A DNA stretch of 64,000 nucleotides, taken from Sanguinoderma infundibulare. Taxonomy: Eukaryota > Basidiomycota > Agaricomycetes > Polyporales > Polyporaceae. The translations under genes and the position numbers were made by a program. The notes below the pieces were generated by a model that was not told where the DNA came from, did no database searches, and was given only the letters and a program-made list of their open reading frames with translations. This document shows, piece after piece, positions 1 through 9,604 of the stretch. The stretch's first letter is position 1, and every line of letters begins with the position of its first letter. The DNA is taken from NCBI GenBank assembly GCA_032821775.1, contig JAVLRN010000006.1:124001-188000 (forward strand). Direction: 5' to 3'.

Positions 1-1396
1 AGGATGGGTCTGCAGACAGGAGGACATGTTTTGAACAGAAGCGCACTCAATTCGACCATCATGGGCTGAGTGAAAACCACTTGATTCAGTACAGCTACGC
101 TAGACAAAGTACTTTACTCGTATATACACACCATGGACTCCCGCAAATCAACACTCATCCGACTTGAGAGGCCATGCATTGCGCGCAAAAGAGCCTGAGG
201 ATGTTGAGATGCGTGGCCCCGCGCTGAATGAACTAGCTCACCCTAGGGTGTCGCTTCCGCGGTTTTCAGTTGGGAGATTGTGAGAGATGGAATAACGCGT
301 GAGCAGTGATGTAGGGAGGAATACCGGAAGCGGCCGACGTCGTCCATGGGCGAGCGGAGACCGTACCAAGTATCCATACTGTGAAAGTTTGAGATTCGCG
401 CGGGAGCTCCTGGAAATAGACGTCAGTGAACTACGTGAGACTCGTTCAAGGACGTACCATGTTCGGGTACTCCGCAAGCAAACGCTGCAGTATGATTGCG
501 TTCCGAGCGGACGTGGTACCAAGATGCATGCTCAAAGCTACGAATGTTCTGTTGACAGGCTGCGGTAAGTGTTCGCGATGACGCGCTCCCACATAATCGA
601 AAGAACGACGTACCAACTGTGTACTTGACGTGATCGCGCCCTCGACAAGAGGACAGGGACCCGGTCGACGCCGGGTGGCCGTTGCAAGCTCTGTACAGCA
701 CTCGCGTGCCTCTGCTCGTTGCTTCCCTGCTGTGCATCTCTTTTTTTCGTGCGCGCACCGTTTTTCCGCTTTCGGGTTCAGTCCGCTCGGGGCACGCGCC
801 TGCAAACGCTTTAACTGGCTGACCGCAGTACCAAACCAGCGCAAAGGATTACATACCAAATAATACCGATAAGGCATGCGCACGCCGAGAGTCGTGCAGA
901 CTCGGACTGTGCGATGTGACCTCCGTTGGGCCTGCTCTCAACAAGTGCGATGACGAGGAGACCGACAGAGGTCACGAGCACGAAGAGACAAGAGCCCCAT
1001 CAGACTCGTCTGCACAGTGGTGTTGCGCAGGAGCTGGGGGTTCTTCACGAGTTTTACATACTGGTGCGGATGGTGGGGGCGCCGCCTCCGGCCTTTGCGG
1101 CAGTCGGTCTTCTGTCCTTCGGGGCTCCGTGCGCAGAGGAGCTTGTGGATAACGATGATCGTCGTTGGGCATGCTAGGACACAGATCTGGCCTTGGGCCG
1201 CCTGAGGGTGGGTACGACAGTTGACCGGGCGGAGCAGCGGGCGGGTACGGGACGCTGTACTGATTCCACATTGAGCATGCAGAGGAGGTGGGGCGCAGCC
1301 TGGTTGGGGATATCCAGGTTGCGCGGGGTATGTTGGAGGAGGGCCGCTGTAGGCGGGCAGAGGAGGGGCGTGCTGAATGGGCTGTGCGGGGGTGCT
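1..1396. other. Gene-poor stretch with no recognisable gene
   Basis: Several overlapping open frames on both strands, none with a recognisable motif, credible splice pattern or homology to the other genes in the window. The part from about 930 to 1396 is open on the minus strand and Pro-rich. It directly adjoins the duplicated secreted-protein fragment, so it may once have been read as its tail. Confidence 0.5.
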
Positions 1397-1901
1397 CTGG
1401 AACTGGCACTGGAAGAGGCCGTCGAGCTCGGAGTTCTTTAGGACCTGCTGGCAGTATGACACTGCCTGCGAGGTTGGCTGGACGACGCGCGACTCGTTGA
1501 GCATGGAAACGCGGTTTATTAGCGCGACACCGATAGAGACGCACCGTGTTGCGCGGCTGCTGCACGAAGACCTGGGTGAGCTTGATCATGGTCGCGTCGC
1601 TGTTGAGCGTCTTCGCGAGGTCGATCATCGCGTCCGCCGCATTCCGCTGGTCGCAGGGACCGGCAGCGTCGAGGAGCGTCGAGAATGCGGTCACGGAGAC
1701 CGGGTTGCACTTCTCAGTGCCACCAGCCGCGAGCTGTCAAAATGAAAGTCAACGGTCGCTCTCACGGTTCGAAAACTGTCAAAAAAGTCGTGGATGAAGT
1801 GCGCGGGGCGAACTGGACACCTACACAAGCCTGCTCCCAGAGCGCAGTCGAAGCAGAGATGGTTTGGGCGATGCGTTTGTTGAGAGGCGCGCCCTGGGCG
1901 T
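1397..1901 (-). pseudogene. Truncated duplicate of the secreted-protein gene at 19527-20728
   Basis: This segment aligns without a net gap to 20172-20676 (constant offset 18,775) at roughly 95 percent identity by eye. It covers the 3' part of exon 1 (without the signal peptide), intron 1, exon 2, intron 2 and the start of exon 3 of the intact gene. Homology stops abruptly at both ends. On the coding strand, the upstream flank does not supply the signal peptide, and the Ser-rich linker and C-terminal cysteine domain are missing downstream. Introns are retained, so it was copied through DNA and not as a retrocopy. Probably a non-functional fragment; a new reading frame using the flanking Pro-rich sequence is possible but unsupported. 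Confidence 0.85.
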
Positions 1902-2369
1902 ATGGATAAGGGTGTGTGTGCGTGGGCGGTACTTCCTGGGGATGGTACATGTATTGACTGTCGGACGCCATTTGGGACGGAAGATGGCGGGATGGGGGGG
2001 CGGCTGTCGATAGTAGCGCGGACCGGGGGCTCTAGAGCGGTCGGACGCGAGAGCGTGGCCAAGCGTTGAGTAAGAAGTTGTGGAGGCTATGCTGAAACGT
2101 GCAGACTGATCAGCGAGCGCATTGTGGGATGTGGAAGAGGACCGGACATGGTCATGAGTGGTGGTGGGAGGGAGACACGCACTGAAAGAGTCTGGGGGTC
2201 ATCAAAGGCACATGGAGGAGGCAAAGACGCGTCAAAAGGGAGCGGGGGCTACATAGATAGCATGGGAGTGAGAAGGCAAGGTTTGCCGCGGGGAATGACG
2301 GCCGGTCTGCATGCGGGATAGGACGAACTGGGAGTGATAGTACGCCCATCCCGTTCACGATCTCCGTGC

Positions 2370-3273
2370 TCACGACACTGATTCCATCCACCCGAAACTC
2401 AAAGTTCTCCTCGTCCAGGTCCTGGTGCAGGATTCCGACCGGCCCGTTGCCATCCCCGTCCTCGCTTGATGACAATGACGATGCGCACTCGACGCTCTCT
2501 GGAGGTCATCTCGACTTTTTCTGTCAAGTTGTCCTCCCGCGCCTTCTCCATCCTTCCCACTCTCACACTCCGACCGCGACCTCTTCACCTCCTTCCCTTC
2601 CCTCTCCGCCGCAAGCTCAGAGCCCTCGCGGTTTGCATGCTTCGCCAGTTACCTGCACTCCTGGATCTTCGCGAGCAGCACCTTCTTCTTGAGCCGCCCG
2701 AGCTCGCGCTGCATGGGCTACTTACTGTCCGCCTCTGGATCCAATGCGGCGGCCTCTGAAAGCGTAGCGCGAAAGAGTGCGTCGTGCTCGGGGTCGAGGG
2801 CATGGAGGTCGTGTTTTGAGGTCGGCAGGGGTTGCTGTTCAGCGCGCGGGTACAATGTTGAGACAGGAATGCATTCGAGGGGGACAAGATGACTTACTGG
2901 GCATGAGGTATTTTGAATTGAGCGTGGTGAGGAGGGGAGAGTCCATTGCGGACTCGGACAGCTACCATGATTGAGTTAGCTGAGCTGCATGCGATGAAAA
3001 CAGGAAAAGACGCACAGAGCTACCGTGCCAAGACAGTAGTCGAACAAACCGCGGAGTCTCTGACTGCGTTCCAGCCCACTCCGCATCAAGGAGAGTCCAT
3101 ACAGCGCCGTCTGGCCCGACGGTGAAGTTGACTACGGGGACGGCGAAGTCGACTACAAGTACGAGTGACGAAGACAACATGCCCTCCTCAGGGAACCGTG
3201 TATAGAACAGCGTGGAGGCACTGACGCACATCAGTAACCGGTCCCGTCCTCGCTCGATGACCACGATGCGCAC
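2370..3273 (-). pseudogene. Decayed 3' part of a TRM82-like (tRNA m7G46 methyltransferase WD40 subunit) gene
   Basis: Read on the minus strand, successive pieces in different frames resemble the C-terminal third of TRM82, the non-catalytic WD40 partner of the TRM8 tRNA guanine-N7 methyltransferase. The pieces are: a last-blade segment with DFAVPVVNFTVGPDGAVWTL (about 3090-3160); a segment like the NSKYLMP / ATPADLK stretch near 2830-2930; ELGRLKKKVLLAKIQE near 2655-2705; and a Lys/Arg/Ser/Glu tail near 2540-2600. In-frame stops and frame changes separate them, including a TAG directly before the ELGRLKK piece. No WD40 N-terminal part was found in the next kilobase upstream. I read it as a truncated relic. 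The family assignment is from memory of the C-terminal pattern and is moderately sure. Confidence 0.5.
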
Positions 3274-3299
3274 TCAACGCTCTCTGGAGGCTGGCTAGG

Positions 3300-4331
3300 T
3301 GCAGAAGAGGCGTCTTTCGAAAGAATCCAAAGCGACGAGCAAACAGACAATTAGCTCACCTTGCAAGTTGTGTAATAGTTGTAGGAGACCGTGTAGAGGC
3401 CGTTGTCGCACTGTAGTAGTCATGAGTCGATGACCGGGGGCCAAGACATAAGAGAAGGGACGGATGGGTCAAGGGAGAAGGGGGAAGGGGGAAGGGAGGT
3501 AGACAGGGAAGGGTGGGGAGACGTCCGAAGGGATCCAAGTCCCCGTTCACGACCGACAGCGTGGCCAAAGCAATGCAAACAGAAGGGTAAACCAATTCGC
3601 TTAGCCATGTCGCGACATGGATTTGATGAGCTCTTCTGTTGGGCGCCCAGGGGTCTTCGTGGATGGTTCGTCAGCTGAGACACGGCTGTATCCACAGAGT
3701 TGTTCCGGGTTGGCGTGTGTGCAGGGTTCCGCAGTGGTGGGCAGGGCGAGCGGCCCTCGGAGGTGTCTGGAAGGGCGTCTTGCTCTGCAATCCCAGGATG
3801 ATTGGCAGCTTGCGTGAGCGACTCCCATTCGCTTCTTCAGAGTTTACAGTCAGTAATTGGAGAGACCAGGCCGGATCCAGAGGGAACATCACTCTGGAAC
3901 AATTCCAATTGGCGGTATGTGTCGTGGAGACGACCGCGGTTCGACGCAAATCAGTTGCAAGGATTCTGTCCCTGGCGGCGACTTTGTGCAACCTCATGTG
4001 CCCGCAGGCGGCCCGCAGCATCATGAATGATAAAATTACATACCAAGAGAGCCTTAAATGTGCGGATCTTCACGGATATAGAGACGGGTTGCCGAAGATG
4101 ATAGTGGGGATAATCAAGCAGATCAAGCGCCAGAGGAGGCGCGGATGAGTGGACGAAATAGGAAATAGTCCTCGCTTGTCCACTCACTGCCACACGGTCA
4201 CCATCTACATACTGAGTCCGGCCACGAACAGTCTCGACGTCTAAGCTCCCCGTGACTGTAGTACGACTATACTAGCTGGAGACGAAATTATAGTATCTGG
4301 TACACTACTGGCAACACTCGAAGACCGCCGA
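3300..4331. other. Intergenic stretch, nothing recognised
   Basis: Open frames up to 169 codons exist (for example the plus strand at 3639-4148) but show no domain, signal peptide or consistent splice structure. Confidence 0.5.
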
Positions 4332-5039
4332 CTACCAGTCCTCAATCGGGTCATCCTCCAACTCGCAGCCATATGGACTCGGAACCCTACGTACAGGACT
4401 CTCGTCCTCGCTGAAGCTCGTAATCGGGTCTGACAACAGCTCTCTGCCCTCCGCCCGGCGCTCCGCGCTCTCCGTCACTCGCCTCGCTGACTTGGGTCCG
4501 TTCCGGACGTACCGGCCTTGTCGAAGGTCGAGCGGGTCCTTCTTGGGGCGGTACTTCCTTTTCTTTATGTCGGAACGGCCGAGGTCTGGCACGATGCCGT
4601 CGTGAAGAGGACCAGGAGCACAGCTCTCCAGGTTGTCGAGAGCGGCGCGGTACTCCTCGTCGGTGACGGGCTTGAAGCGCATCCGCCCGCTCTTCCACAA
4701 GCGAGCAATGCGGGAGATGTTGACGAGCCCCGTGATGTTGCTAAGGTTGGTGAAGGGGACATTTTGTGGCCAGCCGACGAGTTTGATGCGAAGAGCGAGG
4801 AAGACGAACTTGCGGTACGCGCTGAGTGTCCAGCGCATCTTGCATCCTTTGATACCGGACACTCGCGCTAGCACGACGATAGAGGCATGAACAATGGTGA
4901 GTGAGCTGTCAGATGCACGTAAATGAAAATACTCACAGAGCTCACTGTCCATAGACTGTCTTGTGTTCCCTCGGATGCTGCCTTCGCGACGCGCATAGTC
5001 CCTGCGGATGGTGTCGCCCACAGGGCGGAACCCCACCAT
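4332..5039 (-). CDS. Conserved basidiomycete hypothetical protein, 212 aa, two exons
   Basis: Exon 1 is 5039-4937 and exon 2 is 4867-4332. They are joined by a 69-bp intron with GTGAGT donor, CTGAC branch-like site and TAG acceptor; the joined length divides by three. The middle of the protein contains LRIKLVGWPQNVPFTNLSNI, followed by a segment ending in a Thr-Asp-Glu-Glu-Tyr motif. This WP-x-x-VPF-x-N-L-S pattern recurs in many uncharacterised agaricomycete proteins, often in multicopy, transposon-rich surroundings. The C-terminal 90 residues are basic, then acidic and Ser-rich, probably disordered. No signal peptide or membrane segment. Function unknown. The start was chosen as the ATG in frame with the splice; an ATG farther upstream is open in the same frame. 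Confidence 0.6.
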   Translation of the reverse strand: MVGFRPVGDTIRRDYARREGSIRGNTRQSMDSELCEYFHLRASDSSLTIVHASIVVLARVSGIKGCKMRWTLSAYRKFVFLALRIKLVGWPQNVPFTNLSNITGLVNISRIARLWKSGRMRFKPVTDEEYRAALDNLESCAPGPLHDGIVPDLGRSDIKKRKYRPKKDPLDLRQGRYVRNGPKSARRVTESAERRAEGRELLSDPITSFSEDESPVRRVPSPYGCELEDDPIEDW

Positions 5040-5829
5040 TGTCAGGTGTCGGAGGGTGGAGAGGGTCAAACGACGAGGATGCGGGTACGAGTGTGATGTG
5101 AGGGGATGAGGTAGACTGTTTGGAGCCACGCTCCAGTAATTGAGTGAGGCGCCTTCCGTGGTCGCATCTGGCTTACTGAGTATATCACGACACATCCAGG
5201 TATGCATAGTGCGCAGTATGATGCGACTCCTCTTTTTTTGGCTCGATGTTTCCAGGACTCGGCCGTTCCAGCCACGATGCTCTGCAGTGGTTACCCAGCC
5301 AGCCGGACACCTGGAGTCAGTTGGAATCAGCTACGTGGCGAGCTGCGATGCATCGGACTCATTTTTTCCAGGTTAGTGTTATCATCTGTTACGTATTAGT
5401 GAGAGCAAGCCCTAGACTTGAGCGCAAAGCGGCCGCTCAATCGGAATCATCAAATTTGTTTCCACCAAGGCGGACCAAAATATTCCAGCATGTATCCGAG
5501 ATTTGGAGCATGAACTTGAAGAACGTCTACACTGCATTCTCGTTTGACGCGAACACTGTGGGCTTCGCCACACTGAAGTAGGGTTTGGCTTGCATGATTG
5601 TGATGGCAGCTCCAGTAGTCCTCAGTGAAAGACTCTGTTTGAGCTTCGGGCTGGGCTGGTAACCGGCATGAATAGAATATACGTGTCCATACTTGATGTA
5701 TTTGTACTGCTACAATATTCGTCTGTGCAATCATCCTCGTGAGCTATATGAAGTCGTCCGAATGCAGAGCAGGTGCAAAGTCTATTACCGTCCCTTTCGA
5801 GCCTGTCGCTCCTTCCGACTAGTATTGCC

Positions 5830-6801
5830 TCAATTGGCACGCTTGCCAGTGGGCGCGGGGACTGCCGGTCGATGGATAGTGCCTTCGAGCACACCATGCA
5901 CCATCCCAAAGGTGGCCCTGTCTCCGGTAATTATGACCTCATCAACCAACGTTTGAAAGTGCAGTGCGTAGAGCCACCACAGATTCGCTGTCCACGCTGA
6001 ACTTGTGGGGACCTCACAAATGTGACGGTAGGGCCTAGAATGCCCAGCAACATCTTCGTCATTCGAACGACCATACAAGATGCAGAGCTCCAGCCTATGC
6101 AGTCGACGGCTGCCTGCGGCGAGATGGGTCTTGAGGAGTGACTGTGCGCACTGTTCCGGATTGAGAGATGAATTAGTTTGCATAATGATATGTACATGGC
6201 GTAAATCACCGTGGTATACCGAGGCAACTCGGAGATCAAAATCAATGATTCCCACCGGGTCTCGCGTATCGCAACATGCGTCTCGCCCGGACGCCGAGGT
6301 CGTAGATTCAGATGTGCGATGACCGTCCCTTGACGACGGTGGGGGAATGCCGAATCGTAGCAGATCAAGATGCGAATATGAAGGTTCCGAGCGTGCGGAC
6401 GCGACGCCGACCATCGCGTGTGTCGTTAGGAACCCTTGTGGATCCTCCGAGCGGTTGTGCAGCATCGAAACAGGGAGCCGGCACCCGAGATCTGGAATAT
6501 TGATTGGGCCCGCAGGCCTGCACATGTCACAGACCGTGAGATCCTCCGTATCCATACTAAGAACATGAAGCTCGCTGATTCGAGCTGGCTCACCGCCTCT
6601 GGGTACCCAGCATGTCTCGACATGGAACTGCACGCTTGCCAGGTCGTGCCGGTGTCGCCTTCCGCCGAGTCCCGTCCGTGCCAATCGTTCGATGTCATCT
6701 GTCGCTCGGTGGCTCGGGCACAAGCGGGCGCCGAAGAATACCTGAGAACCTCGGTTTGGACCAGGGGGCTGGCTGCGGCGGCCAAAGTACATCAAGAGCA
6801 C
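5830..6801 (-). CDS. Uncertain single-exon ORF, 323 codons
   Basis: The longest uninterrupted frame in this part of the window. It has no signal peptide, no membrane segment and no motif I recognise. Amino-acid composition is mixed and rich in His and Arg, which fits a chance frame about as well as a gene. No TATA-like element or intron pattern supports it. Listed because of its length only. Confidence 0.2.
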   Translation of the reverse strand: MLLMYFGRRSQPPGPNRGSQVFFGARLCPSHRATDDIERLARTGLGGRRHRHDLASVQFHVETCWVPRGGEPARISELHVLSMDTEDLTVCDMCRPAGPINIPDLGCRLPVSMLHNRSEDPQGFLTTHAMVGVASARSEPSYSHLDLLRFGIPPPSSRDGHRTSESTTSASGRDACCDTRDPVGIIDFDLRVASVYHGDLRHVHIIMQTNSSLNPEQCAQSLLKTHLAAGSRRLHRLELCILYGRSNDEDVAGHSRPYRHICEVPTSSAWTANLWWLYALHFQTLVDEVIITGDRATFGMVHGVLEGTIHRPAVPAPTGKRAN

Positions 6802-9480
6802 TAGATGATAAAATTATTCGCGTCCATTCATGACGACCGCAGTCCTCGCATGTGCGCTAGGGACGAATGTGATGCCGCACGACCGCACAAGACAACGCCC
6901 AGACCCCGGGCTGCAAAGGCTGGACGTTTCGAATGCTTAGCGAGCGGATGCATCGTGCGATTGCGGAGCTATGATGAAGCTGTTTCTGCACGGACAAATG
7001 TCAAATGTTAGTTGTGCCTCTGTCATAAATACGATCATCCAGGATCCACGACGACAGGCAAAGGCTGGGTTGGGGATAAGGGTCGAGCGTTGAACATCAA
7101 GGCGTGAGGTGAAGCAGGGGACAGGGACGTGAGCAGTGGATGGGCTTATGCCAGGAACTAGGCTCAGGGCGATGGTCGCGGCGGCGAAGATAGGCAAGCG
7201 CGACCGTACGTTCGCGCTTAGGATGTGAGGTTGACGACGGTGATTCGATTGATGGACACCGGCGGCGTCTGCTTCACTTGATACCGCTTCGAGTGCGGAT
7301 CGTGACGAGAACGAGGCCTGGAAGCGGGCATGTCGGTGGCATGTGGGTCAGTTTCGCGGCAGAGCAATAGCCTCCCCTGAAGAAGCGCAGTATTAAAGAC
7401 CTGAAGAGGGGACGTAAATGGCTCAGTACTCACCTGCCTTGTACACACCCCACCCGCCGGTACGTCTTGTCTCGGGCTGGCAGCTTCCTCTCTACACACT
7501 GACGATGCTCCTCAGGCCCATTGCACACGATCCGGCGCGTGACGTCCGAGGTACGTCCTCTCCGCGAGAGTGTTGTCCACACATCCGCGCTAACCGTTCG
7601 ACATACAGCGCCGCGGCGACGTCGAAAGGTGGGCTGCACACCGAATGAAGGTATGTCAGTCAATCTAAAGTACTTGAGGTTAACGCTCACAGTGTCCTTG
7701 ATTTGTAGGTAATGGCTGTCCGGAACCCGTCGTGACGATCGCCGGCATTGGGCGGAGGCGGGGCGACGGCGACAAAGGTTAGAGCAGGGGCGCGACCGCT
7801 TCTTGACCGGGTTTCGGCGGAATGAAACGAACGAGTAGGTCTTGCTGTTGTTCCCACGGGTGAGCATTACTGACTCTCGGTTCGCTTTGGTGCGGTCTTG
7901 GTAGTGCGCCGGCGGCGTTCTTGCACGGTGACTTATGCGATTGCCGAGGGTGAGGTCCGAGGTGTTCGAGGTCGGGGATTGCAGCTATGCGTGCTTCAGT
8001 GCAGACACTGGAAGACCGACGGCCCGGTTCGTGTACGAGTTATAGAGTGCGACATAGTTGATTGCTGCGGGAATCGAGGTGACGAGGACAACGGGATGGG
8101 ATGGTACCTGTCTCAAGTCCGCGTCTCTGTCGAGCTTGGTTCGAGTTCAAGTGGCGCTGCGCGCGTGGGGTTGCGTTGGTTATGACGCGACACGACTCGT
8201 GGGGGTTTCTTCTTCTGAGCCAGGAATGGAGCCGGGGCAATGGCTGGGAGCGCAGATCATAACGGCGGGGTGGAGGGGAAGACGCAGTGAGGAGCAGGTG
8301 CACCGTCGCATCTGGTGACCTTCCCTATTGTAAGAGAGTGTTAAACCAAGGCCAGAATCGGCCACGATGTTCGGAGACACAGGGCCGTTCTCCAACGTCT
8401 GCTCTCCGAGTCGTGCTTCAGTCGTGGGGTGTTCAGCGACGCGTCCTCGTCCTCGCCCTCCACCAACGCCAACAGTCTCGGCGAGGGGACATTGAGCAGC
8501 CGCTCCCGCCCGCGTTCGCACTCCCTGAGCGCGAACCCGAGCTCCTTCCACAGCCGGTCGTACGCCGGCAACGCCGGGGTGGTCATGGACGTTCGACGTT
8601 GATGTTGAGTCGTCCATGATCCTGGGAGTCTTGACACAATCATACACTTGTACTCGGCTCTACCAGTGTCTATTCACTGTGGAGGCCATGCCGCCATCCA
8701 TTCAGGTACTAGCGAGCTCGGTAGACGTTCAGGAACGTGGACGCCACAAATGGCCTTGCTGGCCCCATAATCAGTCGACTAGCTGGAGAAGGGCAGTCCT
8801 AATCGATTTCCTTCAGGCCGAGGTCGAGACACGTACCTACTATCGCTCTCGTCGGAGCTTCTGTGTGCATTCTGGCTGTCCCCTTGGACCCGTTCTCCGC
8901 GTTTCCGCCGGGCAGTGAAGATTGGGACTGGGATTATCTGTGCTTCTGTACGCGTGAATTGAGAGGGCCTATCCGGATGGAACCTGGCTGGGAACCTTGA
9001 GCTTATCCTTTACGCTCGCCGCTACGAGAGAAGCACATGCCTCGGGTGATATCAGAGTCGAGTCGAGATGGAGACGGCGGCAGGAGACCAGCGTCGGCTG
9101 CATTCGTTGATTCGATCTCGGTGGCGCGGACGGGCCGGAAACTTCGATCTCAGATTCGCGCACATAAACGATCGAAGCCTGGCATGCGAGCAGCGACTGC
9201 CCACCTCGATCCCACACCTCCCTGCCAGACACCCGACGTGCGGCGACGAGAGCGGTGAGTAACGAGACGCGTCATTGCATGCCGGCGCTCCTCTGGCCTG
9301 CCAAGTCGGCCAGGAACTCACGCAATACGCAGTTGTCAAGCGGCGTGCAAACCGGTATGATTCGGACAGTCGAGCGCGAGCTCTGAACGCCTGGTTGTGC
9401 AAGTAGCAATGCGAGTGCAAGGCGCCGCACTCGCACAGCCAGTCGGCCGAGGACGGAGGTCGTGAACAAGATTTAAATAC
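6802..9480. other. Long gene-free stretch
   Basis: About 2.7 kb without a supported gene. A short minus-strand frame at 6937-7197 opens with a hydrophobic, signal-peptide-like stretch but lacks a convincing mature protein. A minus-strand frame at 8341-8643 is charged and helical but has no partner exons I could find. Confidence 0.5.
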
Positions 9481-9604
9481 CGGGCAACGCGCCTTAACGC
9501 TCTCCGTCATCCCTCCACCACCCGCTTCGACTCGGACAGGCTATCCAGTCAAGCCCACTAGACTTTTACATGTTATCCTTGGCGACCTCTAGATAGTACC
9601 CCCA

